The notes under the pieces: generated by a model
What the model saw: only the letters and a program-made list of their open reading frames with translations
Told to the model about the DNA's origin: nothing
Databases searched by the model: none
Position numbers and translations under genes: made by a program
NCBI GenBank assembly: GCA_030710605.1
Contig: CP092863.1
Span: 142,258,580 to 142,322,579, forward strand
From: Cordylochernes scorpioides
Taxonomy: Eukaryota; Arthropoda; Arachnida; Pseudoscorpiones; Chernetidae
Reading direction: 5' to 3'
Length of the DNA: 64,000 nucleotides
Shown here: positions 53,675 to 63,259 of the stretch, in pieces
Layout: every line of letters starts with the position of its first letter
Position numbering within the stretch: the stretch's first letter is position 1

Positions 53675-55105
53675 CTAGTGTATAATCATCTTTTTGAGCT
53701 TCCGTTGTTTCACTACTTCGATGTCCACACTAGAGGAGTCAATAGTGACGTCACATTTCCTAGCCGCATAGTGGAACTTTGCCAGGAAGGTTCTCAGCTC
53801 GTTGGTCAAGTCAACCTTCTCCTTGAACTCTTCATCGATCTTCACTCCGATGGCCCAGATCAGTTTGCTGGGATTTCTCTTGGCTTCAAAAGACTTGGGG
53901 AATATGTGGAGTGTTGTAAATTCACTCTTCGTCTCCAAGGCGCGGAGCAGGTAGTTAATCCGGGACTCCAAGAAACCTTTAGACACTTTCAGTCGGTCCG
54001 CGTCAACTTCGGTCAGAGAAACAATCAGGAATAGATCGTAGAGGTCAATGAATTTGATGGGACAGAACAGCTGTTCCCAGTCAGCTTCGTTTTCGAATCC
54101 ATCAATAATTGTTTTGGCGTTTCGTATCTCCTTAATGAGGATGGCAACGTTAGCGTCGGTGGCCTTCTTTGCTGTGTTTGTCCAGGGGTAGCATGGCATT
54201 AGGACAATGGCCGCGTCCTCGGCGTCTTCCTGCTTGGTCGTACGATCCCACTGGGCGTCTTCCTCAGGTAGGTAAAGCATACAAACGTGCATGTACCAAT
54301 AATCCTCATTAAAGTGGAACATTGTGAAGAACTTCTTGAAGAGGACAAAAGCGTTGGCCTTGGGATACAATTGAGTCGCTCTGGCCACCATGATCGCTAG
54401 TGTGATGCCGCTCAGGTACCCGAAGTTGGAGGAATGAAGACCTCGAAGTTTGGCCCAGTGCTTAACGGCGTTGAGGGCCAGGACATACTCGTCCCAATTG
54501 GAAACAGCTTTCTTTATTGCGTGCATTGCTCTCACTCCTCCAAGACTGAGACGGCTGACTTCGTCGATGCCACGGTACCTTTCCTGACATTCCACGTCCT
54601 CGTTTTCTGGCACGGAGTTGAGGTTAATAGCTGCATAGAGAATGTCAACTTCGACACCAAACTTCCACTCTGTCTTCAATATTGGGACCCTAGCGTTGGG
54701 AATTGGATTGATGGATTTGATCCAGGGGTGGCCCTGTAGCTCCTCCACAAAACTGGAAAAGAAATGGTCGCGGGTAACAAACTTTGGTCCAATCAAGATG
54801 GCATCAATATCGGAGCCACTTGATTTCAGTCCCATGCCATATGATCCAAAAACTGACAGCCTGCCATTGGCTTCCAAGCCAAGCTGCTGCCTTCCCATTT
54901 TTCGAATCCATTCCTTGGAAATTTTACGGAGTTGTTCTAGAACCATTTCTCTCTTCTGGTTGTCTTCATCTGTGAGGTAACAGCCGTCGTTCTTGAGGTA
55001 ATTTTCCAGGTCTCTCGACATGGTGACCTCAGCTGGGGTAGGAGGGTTGAGGGAGACTATCCTCTCTAGGTACCTAATGTAGCGTTCTTTCATTTCAGGA
55101 ATCAT
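53675..55105 (-). CDS. Poly(A) polymerase (canonical nuclear type), intronless
   Basis: Single-exon ORF of 476 codons from ATG 55105. It shows the nucleotidyltransferase signature GSYGMGLKSSGSDIDAILIG (87-106) with catalytic Asp 99 and Asp 101, and the third Asp 154 in VEVDILYA. The middle domain is recognisable (LNAVKHWAKLRGLHSSNFGY then LSGITLAIMVARATQLYP, 211-247) and MPCYPWTN (303-310) matches the MPxxxPxYPxxN-type site. An RNA-binding C-terminal domain follows (about 345-460, HIFPKSFEA). These are the marks of PAPOLA/PAPOLG-type enzymes, which add poly(A) to cleaved pre-mRNA. It is shorter than vertebrate enzymes (about 740 residues), lacking the long Ser/Thr- and Lys-rich tail and ending in VVKQRKLKKMIIH. 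All catalytic residues are intact. Absence of introns suggests a retrogene, as with mammalian PAPOLB, or an intron-poor lineage. Confidence 0.93.
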   Translation of the reverse strand: MIPEMKERYIRYLERIVSLNPPTPAEVTMSRDLENYLKNDGCYLTDEDNQKREMVLEQLRKISKEWIRKMGRQQLGLEANGRLSVFGSYGMGLKSSGSDIDAILIGPKFVTRDHFFSSFVEELQGHPWIKSINPIPNARVPILKTEWKFGVEVDILYAAINLNSVPENEDVECQERYRGIDEVSRLSLGGVRAMHAIKKAVSNWDEYVLALNAVKHWAKLRGLHSSNFGYLSGITLAIMVARATQLYPKANAFVLFKKFFTMFHFNEDYWYMHVCMLYLPEEDAQWDRTTKQEDAEDAAIVLMPCYPWTNTAKKATDANVAILIKEIRNAKTIIDGFENEADWEQLFCPIKFIDLYDLFLIVSLTEVDADRLKVSKGFLESRINYLLRALETKSEFTTLHIFPKSFEAKRNPSKLIWAIGVKIDEEFKEKVDLTNELRTFLAKFHYAARKCDVTIDSSSVDIEVVKQRKLKKMIIH

Positions 55106-55708
55106 CTTTATATTTTTATAGGATTTTTTATATTCGAGATATTTGGTGATATTTTATAAAACGTTGAAACAAGAAATAGAGCAACTAAAAGATGAATCTG
55201 TTGAAAATAATGAATGAAATTAAAATAATGATTTTTAATAAATCTGTGGCAACATTAATTATAAAAAATTATATTTTTTTATTTTAAAATTTCAATAACT
55301 ATCAAATCTAATCATATATATATATTCAACGCGCCTGAGTTATTATATAAAATATTAACACCTTATTAATGGAAATTTCAGTTGATTTATTATAAAGACG
55401 AGCTTAATTATTATAGATCAATATTCAACCGCGGAAAATGTCCATCTATATATGCATATAATAAAAAATAGCAGTAAAAAAACAGAAGTATCGAAATAAA
55501 CAGTAAAATTCAATCATTATTGAAGCATTTTTAACGTAACAGCGAAAAAATCAAATACACCTATGATAGAAAATGGAAATAATATTCTAACCGATAATCA
55601 AAACAGTAAAAAGGATTATGATTAGCATAACAGGCCATTGGAAACCCAACATAAGATAAGAACGGAAAGAAAAAGGAATATTGAAAAAAAAGTTTAACGT
55701 GGCCTAAA

Positions 55709-55850
55709 ACATGATTCAACGTTGTCTCCAAAAGGTGGTCTCTTATCAGAGGTTCCTTTATATCAATAGGAATCTCTGAAGAAAGACCACCTTCAGGAGA
55801 GACAAGTTCAGCCAAGCCGGTCTCTCTTGAGACCCTCTATTTACATATAT
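55709..55850. repeat. Repeat R-PAP right copy
   Basis: Same orientation as 53220-53360: CAACGTTGTCTCCAAAAGGT, TCTTATCAGAGGTTC, GAGACAAGTTCAGCCAAGCC, CTCTATTTACATAT. Together the two copies bracket the poly(A) polymerase gene. Confidence 0.82.
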
Positions 55851-55929
55851 TACAATCTCTATTATTATAGAAATCAAAGTTTTGTCTACTGAGGCAAATA
55901 TTACATGTGGCAATCACTCCACGTGACAA

Positions 55930-57195
55930 TATATAAGTAGAATCGTCCAATACAGTATAAGAGCTCTAAGAAGCGGGCTGGTAGATTGAATTGGCGAAAC
56001 TACTGGTAGGGTTCAACACTGATGAGCCAGGCCATATCATAAATTTTTCCATTGAAGTAAGTGCAGTAGAAATTGTTTAATTTCTAAAAGAACCGTAAGA
56101 AAGCCTAGGCAAATTTTGCAAGATTAAAAGAAAGAATACTTTATGCAAACTAGGCTTTAGGAAAAGATCTATGCAAATCAACTTCCACAGATTAAAATTA
56201 GGTACAGCGCGTTTCCTATAAAAACTAGGATAACATCAAGTGCAGGAGGAGTCCCCAAGAAGACGAGGCTTTGTGCGCTTCGAGTGAGCAGCTGGGATTG
56301 TCGCTGTCCTTGTTTTAGTTCCTTTGGCTTTAACTGTTTTAATTGTTTAACTTTCCTTCCTTGAAATATTAGGGCAATCAAGTAGTGAGCCTATTGAATA
56401 ATTTTACGAAGTTTATCTCTGATTTCCCAGCAAAGTAGGTAGAGAGGATCTACTTGGACAGAACACTTAAATTGTTATATGAAAGTGGTGGACCTTCCTA
56501 GTATTCTCGTTCCGCTACCTAACAAGAACCATATTCGCGTCTATAATACGAGTAGTTTCCAATTAATTAAATGCATAAATTAAATTAAATAAAGTATCAC
56601 CGAATCATTCAACTGGAAATTGCTGATGGTTTGCGCCATGTTTCAAAGAAAATAGCAAACTAGTTAATTGAAAACATCGGGCTTCTTGGGATGAGTTTCT
56701 TTTTTAAAATTCTGTTGTTTTTTCTAATTAATACAAAGCAATAACGCGTCATATATATATAACGAATGAAGACTTTAAGACGCGAGTGTTTCTTTCCACA
56801 AATAAATCCTTACTGCGATTTAAAAAAATATTTAAAAATATTCTACCCTTCAGTGTAGTATATAAAAGCAGAGAGACGGTTAAACATACTTTATTGACTA
56901 CTAGTCAATTATGGATGAAAAATAATGAGAATAATACAGTGAAATTATGATTGAGGAAGGCTCCACCATCTTGCCAGAGTCCTCCTCCAGACGATGAGAG
57001 AGTCTTCTTGGACGCCCCGTATCTCCAGGCCGGAGAGAGAGAGAGAGAGAATGATCCAATACAGGATTAGAACTCTAAAGAAGCGGTCTGGTGGATTAAA
57101 AAATGGAGAAACCGCTGGGAGAGTTAACCATTAATGACCCAAATTTTATCAATATTTTTTTCATGGCAGTAAGGATAGTAGAAGTTTGATTTATT
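55930..57195. repeat. Several degenerate ends of the TACTGCGATG MITE family
   Basis: 55940-56080 and 56800-57190 carry AGAAGCGGTCTGGT, GAAACCGCTGGGAGAGTTAA and TTTTTCATGGCAGTAAGGAT-like words, as in 9653-10335. Between them (56100-56790) no gene is seen. A GA microsatellite lies at 57034-57050. Confidence 0.6.
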
Positions 57196-57296
57196 TGTCA
57201 AAAGAAATATTCGCGTCTTAATGTTCGTTAATTTATCTAATTGTAGGGTTTGAACAGCCTTCATATTCATCTATATATATTCAGCCATATATAAAA

Positions 57297-57660
57297 ACTA
57301 GACGAATGGCCCGGGCAACGCCCGGGTTTTACCCGGGTGCGTATATATTTTAAAATGTTTTAATTAAAATACTATTCGTTACAATTATAAATTGGCGCCT
57401 TGGATGTCTCTTTTGTGAAACGTCCCGCCCCAAACTGTGTGTGTCTTGAAAATATAAAAATAAAAATGTGAACGGAAAAATATGTCCAGGGTAGCCTAGT
57501 GGTCATGGCATCTGCCCGGTAAGCGGAAGGTCGTGGGTTCGATTCCCATCCCTTGACACTTTTTTTATTTTATCCATTCTGACCAAAATCTATCCGTGAA
57601 CTTCACACAGTGAACTTCACACAGACAGAATAAGGCAATTATATAAGTAGATAATCCAAA
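57297..57660 (+). mobile_element. RTE-like element copy 2, carrying a tRNA-like sequence
   Basis: Begins ACTAGACGAATGGCCCGGG with CCCGGGCAACGCCCGGG at 57310-57326. About 125 bp match 42834-42960, then sequence diverges and a tRNA-like segment follows. The 3' end is unclear. Confidence 0.6.
57485..57557 (+). tRNA. tRNA-like gene, anticodon GGT (Thr) by position, likely SINE/pseudogene
   Basis: 73 nt fold as a full cloverleaf: acceptor TCCAGGG/CCCTTGA (one mismatch), D stem GCC/GGC, anticodon stem TCTGC/GCGGA, loop CCGGTAA, variable AGGTC, T stem GTGGG/CCCAT with loop TTCGATT. The A and B boxes are good. Position 33 is C instead of the near-universal U, and it lies in a repeat, so I favour a tRNA-derived SINE head or pseudogene over a working tRNA. 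Confidence 0.55.
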
Positions 57661-57777
57661 TTGTGCCTTATCACACACTATTTTTTTATTTGGCCTTATT
57701 ACCTTGTGTTTATAATCTATGACGTAATGCCGGCGGCGCGCGCCCGTTGGCTGCCGGCGAGCACGTGACCTCCCTGT

Positions 57778-58033
57778 GCGCGCGCATCCGTGACAGCGGC
57801 CGATGAGGAATTGAGGAAAGACGGTCGTGACTATATATGTTGATAATAATAATAATAATAATAATATAATAATAATAATTATTATTAATATAAATTATTA
57901 TTAATAATATAATAATAATAATTATTATTATTATCATTAGAAAATGATAATTATGATGCGCGCGCATCCGTGACATGAGGAATTGAGGAATTGATTGAGG
58001 AGGAAAGACGGTCGTGACTATATATGTTGATAC
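57778..58033. repeat. (AAT)n/(ATT)n palindrome between direct repeats
   Basis: GCGCGCATCCGTGACA...GAGGAAAGACGGTCGTGACT...TATATGTTGATA occurs at 57778-57844 and again at 57958-58033. Between them is a ~100-bp AAT/ATT self-complementary microsatellite. Confidence 0.85.
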
Positions 58034-58189
58034 GCAAACCTTAAAATGTTTTTTTTTTAGTAGTTTCTATATATGGGGAATAGTAATAAACACAAATTTA
58101 TATTTTGAGGAATAGATTGAGAAGTGTTATTATTTATTTTGTGAAATGTGAATTGGATTTTTTGGATAATTCAATTTTTTGCTTTTTTG

Positions 58190-58795
58190 GTCCCTTGTTA
58201 CAGAGCCAAAGTGTCCTTTAGGGAGAGATGTCCTCTTACCAGAGAGTTGCTACAGTAGAACTACCTCTCTGTAAATGACAACACCTAGTTACAGAGCCAA
58301 AGTGTCCTTTAGGGAGAGTTGTCCTCTTAACAGAGAGTTGCTACAGTAGAACTACCTCTCTGTAAAGGACAACACCTAGTTACAGAGCCAAAGTGTCCTT
58401 TAGGGAGAGTTGTCCTCTTACCAGAGAGTTGCTACAGTAGAACTACCTCTCTGTAAAGGACAACACCTAGTTACAGAGCCAAAGTGTCCTTTAGGGAGAG
58501 GTGTCCTCTTACCGGAGAGTTGCTGCAGTAGAACTACCTCTCTGTAAAGGACAACACCTAGTTACAGAGCCAAAGTGTCCTTTAGGGAGTTGTGTCCTCT
58601 TACCGGAGAGTTGCTACAGTAGAACTACCTCTCTGTAAAGGATATCTAATTGCAGAGCCAAAATATTCTTTAGAGAGAGGTGTCCTCTTACCGGAGAGTT
58701 TCTAAATAGTAAAAATGTAATTCTGCAAATGAAAACTGTCCTTTGTTAGAGAGGTGTCCTCTAGCGTGAATGTCCTCTCATGGAGGTTCTACTGT
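58190..58795 (+). repeat. Tandem array of a pogo-like MITE end (~91-bp unit, about 5 copies)
   Basis: The unit CTACAGTAGAACTACCTCTC, GTAAAGGACAACACCTAG, TTACAGAGCCAAAGTGTCC, TTTAGGGAGAG repeats from about 58200. The last copy runs into a complete right end with GGAGGTTCTACTGTA (58781-58795). The single-copy relatives are at 25606, 27778 and 30832. Confidence 0.9.
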
Positions 58796-59030
58796 ATTAG
58801 ATCATTATATATATGGTGCTTAAATACTTTTTAATTAATAAGAGATCAATATGAAACACCAATATTTTAATTTGAAAAAACCACGTGTTTATTGAAAAAA
58901 CTAATTTAAAATAATTTACAAATCAGTAATCAAGTAGAAATTTTCCCGTTGGAATGGAGAAATGTTTGATGGGTTTCGTCATCCAATTCCTGGAACAAAA
59001 CATTCATTAGACTAAAAACATATTTACATA

Positions 59031-59083
59031 TTCTACATTTACATATTCTACATTTACATATTCTACATTTACATATTCTACAA
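59031..59083 (+). repeat. 17-bp tandem repeat, 3-4 copies
   Basis: CATTTACATATTCTA-type units repeat without interruption. Confidence 0.85.
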
Positions 59084-59149
59084 GTAGTGGGGAACACATC
59101 ATTAGAATATATTTACAAGTTATTACTTTGTATATATATATATTAAAAA

Positions 59150-59515
59150 TAAAGAAGGCATCTCCTGACCACGAGCACATGTGCTTTTAAGATGTCAGAG
59201 CGCCATCTAGTGGAGCAAAAATAAACTAAACCTTTATTTAGCTTGCTCCGTGATATTTGGCCAACCCAATTTCTTGATAAATAAAGAAAAGCCATCCATG
59301 AACGCGTTTCGCGCTGTTGGCGCTCGTCAGTGTGGAGTAGGCTGTAACCACTGCGACCAAAAAGATTTTTTGGTCCCAGAGACTTCTTGATAAATCAGGA
59401 AATGGATATTTAAGGTCAAATTAAAAGTACATGTGCTCGTGGTCAGAAGATGCCTTCTTTATTTTTAATATCAACACCTGACCCACTTATCTTTTATTTT
59501 TTCTATTGTTTTTTT
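59150..59515. mobile_element. Mariner-derived MITE
   Basis: Carries CCTGACCACGAGCACATGTG, the AGCGCCATCTAGTGGAGCAA and CCAACCCAATTTCTTGATAA words and ends ACACCTGACCCACTTATCTT, as in 34590-35095 and 47680-48020. Confidence 0.75.
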
Positions 59516-59529
59516 CATATATATATATA

Positions 59530-59690
59530 TTGAAATTTTGCCGGGAGGATATCTATAAAGATTAAGGTCGCCTATCCCGTCAAAATATACGTTAAAACTG
59601 GAAGCCATCTATTGACCTTCGCCGCAAACTAGCGGTCTCGGGTCGGTGACAAAGCGACAACAGCTTTGGTAAACTGAGACGCAAATATAT
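59530..59690 (-). repeat. Degenerate arm of the 10.9-kb fold-back
   Basis: AAGGTCGCCTATCCCGTCAA, GCCATCTATTGACC and TCGGGTCGGTGACAAAGC match 10988-11100 with substitutions. Confidence 0.75.
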
Positions 59691-60164
59691 ATATGTTATA
59701 TAAATGTATTATTTAAAATGTTATATTAAGGTATTATTTTATTTAAAATTATAATTTCATAGATACAAATATTTTGTTAAATCGACCGCCAGAGGTCACG
59801 CTTTGCATATAAAAACTCGTTGTCGTTCTTCCTCGTTGGTCGGCTCAAACCTTTTGTACATTATGTAAATAAGTTATTCATTTTTTTAATTCTTACACCT
59901 TAAACCAGGCATTACATTTACCAAATTATGTTTCTTCTAGAGCTTTGTATATATTTCTAAAGCTCAATTAAAGCAATCTCTTATCAAAACTATTTTTATT
60001 ATTATTCTTTCAATATTTATGCCACGACTGCTCAACAAATAGCTCTTTTCTTTATATAATATATATATGTATAAGCAGTACATTGTTCACAAAGTTCTCC
60101 AATAAAATGTCTAATATAAAATCACCATGACACAATATACGATTATATTATGATACATTAGCGC

Positions 60165-60355
60165 GCCATCTGTTATCAAAATTCGAAACTATTATAGACG
60201 CGTATGATTCTTTTTAAAAATTAAACAATTTCTACTGCCTTTACTGCAATTGGGATGAGCCAGACCCTTCCATTAATTTTTTATTGCATAAGGGCAATAT
60301 AAATTGTTTAATTTAAAAAATAATCATACGCGTCTATAATAGTTTCGAATTTTGA
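60165..60355. mobile_element. Palindromic MITE
   Basis: ATTCGAAACTATTATAGACG and CGTATGAT near 60182 pair with 60320-60350. The centre has the TACTGCC/TTTACTGCAAT family words. The rest of 59690-60870 shows no gene. Confidence 0.75.
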
Positions 60356-60875
60356 TAATATATGATTAAAGATGCTATTGAATATCAGGAAGAAGTAAAT
60401 AGAGACGAAATAAGAATGATTTAACCATCAAGTTATAGCTGTTTGTAACGTTCATGGTTTCAAACATCAATACAGTATAAAGTACAAATCACATTCTAAT
60501 TTTATTTTATTTCCAAAGCGCTATATCCCGCAAGGGATACTTGCGCCAAACAAGGAGAAAGGTTTATTTACATAAGTTATTTACATTATTCAACGCATGA
60601 AAACATTAGAGATCCAGATTTTGTAGAAAGTTTAGAATGTATTTACAAAATGAATTGAACTTTAAATATGATTTTTTTATATACATTAAAAAGAGTTATA
60701 ATTCTAACTAATATTCTACAACCGTATAGTGGTTTGTGTCTAGAAATATGGGAGACTCACCAGATTGGTGTCAGGTTTGTGACATCTTCTTAAAATCCAC
60801 CTCACCACTGGTGACAGAAACCTGTCATCCACTAGTAAAGGCTTTATACCAAGTCTTCTCTGACCTACGAATCAC

Positions 60876-62425
60876 ACACAAAGTTTTATTAAGACACCAG
60901 TCAGATTCTCCTCTCTCATTGCCGGCTTGCAACAATATCCAACAATATCAATCACCATTATGTAGGAGAATGAAATACAACACACACAAGAAAACGGTAA
61001 ATTCAAGTTCTTTCATGTTGTACAGGCCATGATAATCACACACACAAAGCCTTTATTAAGACACCAGTCTCATACAGATTCTCTTCTTTCATTGCCGGCT
61101 TGCAACAATATCCTTACAATTATCAATCACCATTATGTAGGAGAATGAAATACAAAACACACAAAGCCTTTATTAAAACACCAGTCAGATTCTCCTCTCT
61201 CATTGCCGGCTTGCAACAATATCCTCACGATTATCAATCACCATTATGTAGGAGTATGAAATACAAAACACACACAAAGCCTTTATTGAGACACACAAGT
61301 CTTATACAGATTCTCCTCTCTCATTGCCGGCTTGCAACAATATCCTTACAGTTATCAAACACCATTATATAGGAGTATGAATTACAACATACACAAAGCC
61401 TTTATTAAAACACCAGTCAGATTATCCTCTCTCATTGCCGGCTTGCAACAATATCCTTACAATTATCAATCACAATTATGTAGTAGAGAATGAAATACAA
61501 CATACACAAAGCCTTTATTAAGATACGATTCTTATACAGATTCTCCCATCTCATTGCCGGCTTGCAACAATATCCTTACAATTATCAATCACCATTATAG
61601 AGGAGAATGAAATACAACATACACAAAGCCTTTATTAAAACAGCAGTCAGATTCTCCTCTCTCATTGCCGGCTTGCAACAATATCCTCACGATGATCAAT
61701 CACCATTATATAGGAGTATGAAATACAAAAAACACACACAATGCCTTTATTGAGACACACCAGTCAGATTATCCTCTCTCATTGCCGGCTTGCAACAATA
61801 TCCTCACGATGATCAATCACCATTATATAGGAGTATGAAATACAAAACATACACAAAGCCTTTATTGAGACACACCAGTCAGATTATCCTCTCTCATTGC
61901 CGGCTTGCAACAATATCCTCACGATGATCAATCACCATTATATAGGAGTATGAAATACAAAACATACACAAAGCCTTTATTGAGACACACCAGTCAGATT
62001 CTCCTCTCTCATTGCCGGCTTGCAACAATATCCTCACGATGATCAATCACCATTATATAGGAGTATGAAATACAAAAAAACACACACAAAGCCTTTATTG
62101 AGACACACCAGTCAGATTCTCCTCTCTCATTGCCGGCTTGCAACAATATCCTCACGATGATCAATCACCATTATATAGGAGTATGAAATACAAAAAAAAA
62201 CACACACAAAGCCTTTATTGAGACACACCAGTCAGATTCTCCTCTCTCATTGCCGGCTTGCAACAATATCCTCACGATGATCAATCACCATTATATAGGA
62301 GTATGAAATACAAAAAAACACACACAAAGCCTTTATTGAGACACACCAGTCAGATTCTCCTCTCTCATTGCCGGCTTGCAACAATAATCTCACAATGATA
62401 AATCACCATCATGTAGTGGAGAAGA
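60876..62425. repeat. Satellite-like tandem array, ~117-bp unit, 13 copies
   Basis: Each unit has CTCTCTCATTGCCGGCTTGC, AACAATATCC, ATCAATCACCATTATATAGG and ACACACAAAGCCTTTATT. Thirteen occurrences of the GCCGGCTTGC word were counted. Copies to the right (61680-62300) are most alike. The array ends about 30 bp from the stop codon of the SLC5-like gene. Confidence 0.93.
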
Positions 62426-62454
62426 AAACGATGAACCCAAGTTATTTTTACTAC

Positions 62455-62576
62455 TTACTGATTTGTAAAAGTTATATAGGGACAGAGCAACCATTCAACT
62501 TGATATGGCGCTGTTAAAATACTTTGTACTGAGGTAAGTTGGCTGTCTTTACTTTTGAGAAGAACGTCTCTCTTAC
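62455..62576 (-). CDS. SLC5-like symporter, last coding exon (cytoplasmic tail)
   Basis: Acceptor TTGTTATTCGTAG|GT at 62577; the exon starts in phase 1 and joins the CGT CGA G of the preceding exon as Gly-Lys-Arg-Asp. It encodes KRDVLLKSKDSQLTSVQSIL then TAPYQVEWLLCPYITFTNQ and TAA (62455-62457). A short charged tail after the last helix is usual for sodium-coupled SLC5 carriers. The exon is called from frame continuity and a clean acceptor; no transcript evidence is available. Confidence 0.62.
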
Positions 62577-62635
62577 CTACGAATAACAAATAAATACATC
62601 AATTATCAGAATAAATCGCTAACCCATCCACCTCA

Positions 62636-62930
62636 ACGAACCAATAAGCTGAACAGAAGCCCAACCAGGATGGTAACGAAACAGCCAATTAGAGATTGAC
62701 ACCTACTTCGACGAACTAATAGGCTGACTAGAAGCCCAACCAGGATGGTGATGAAGCAGCCAATTAGAGATAAACACCGACCTCAACGGACCAATAGGCT
62801 GACCAGAAGCCCAACAAAGATGGTAATGACACAGCCAATCATAGATAGACCCACCTCGACGGACCAATAGGCTGACTTCAAGCTCAATCAAGATGGTAAT
62901 GAAACAGCCAATTAGAGATTGACACCTACC
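62636..62930 (-). repeat. Tandem 75-bp repeat made from the SLC5 exon end plus its 5' splice site
   Basis: Four further copies follow the genuine exon end (donor at 62929). Each has TTGGCTG(C/T)TTCATTACCATC, a GTTGGGCTTCT-like middle, CAGC(C/T)TATTGGTCCGTCGAG and a GT-containing donor. The second copy's donor is exactly 75 nt downstream (exon end 62855), so using it would add 25 residues in frame. Copies 3 to 5 carry indels or altered donors (GTCGGT, AGTAGGT, GTGGAT). Confidence 0.85.
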
Positions 62931-63042
62931 TCGACGGACCAATAAGCTGACTAGAAGTCCAACCAGGATGGTAATGAAGCAGCCAATCAGAGTGTGCCAG
63001 TAGAAAGAGATCCGGTACAGCCAGGGAGTAGTGTCAGCCGAG
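62930..63042 (-). CDS. SLC5-like symporter, penultimate exon (last transmembrane helix)
   Basis: Acceptor CTTATCTCTGTGTCTAG|C, donor CGTCGAG|GTAGGT. Encodes SADTTPWLYRISFYWHTLIG then CFITILVGLLVSLLVRR. The LYRISxxW and IVGLLVSLL pattern is the final helix of sodium/monocarboxylate, multivitamin or iodide-type SLC5 carriers (plasma-membrane Na+ symporters). Phases agree on both sides: two bases from the exon before, one base to the exon after. The upstream intron would be only 52 nt (63043-63094). The 228-codon ORF 62703-63389 on this strand reads through introns and is not the real product. Confidence 0.75.
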
Positions 63043-63094
63043 CTAGACACAGAGATAAGTGATCGCTGTGACAGCCAGGACACCGCAGGACTAC

Positions 63095-63234
63095 CTGATG
63101 TCCAAGTAGTCCGTGAAGTTGGTACAGCCGTGAGTAAACACAGGGGCCTGGGGATACACCGGCTTGTAGACCAGGGACCCCATGCCCAGCCACAGACTGA
63201 TGGCGAAACCAACCACCACCCCAGATAGAGCTCC
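63095..63234 (-). CDS. SLC5-like symporter, third-last exon (helix and extracellular loop)
   Basis: Encodes GALSGVVVGFAISLWLGMGS then LVYKPVYPQAPVFTHGCTNF and TDYLDI, ending in phase 2 at a GTAGTC donor. The GxxxGxxxxxWxxxGS helix followed by a Tyr-Pro-rich loop with Cys and an N-x-T site (NFT) is characteristic of SLC5A5/6/8-type carriers. The start is set at acceptor TTTCCAG|G (63235), which is weak; the frame is also open back to an ATG four codons earlier in genomic sequence (MASFQ). Earlier exons are not visible to the right, so they lie beyond 64000 or the gene is truncated. Confidence 0.72.
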
Positions 63235-63259
63235 CTGGAAACTTGCCATTGTTGGAATT

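Noticed and set aside
53609-54980. Plus-strand ORFs 53609-54034, 54434-54739, 54642-54980
   Set aside because: Antisense shadows of the poly(A) polymerase gene.
59757-59870. TATA-like core promoter (CATATAAAAACTCGTTGTCG)
   Set aside because: Plausible by eye, but no gene follows within the next kilobase, so it cannot be supported.
60876-62425. CRISPR-like reading of the 117-bp array
   Set aside because: Units are fully repeated without unique spacers, there are no cas genes and the context is eukaryotic.
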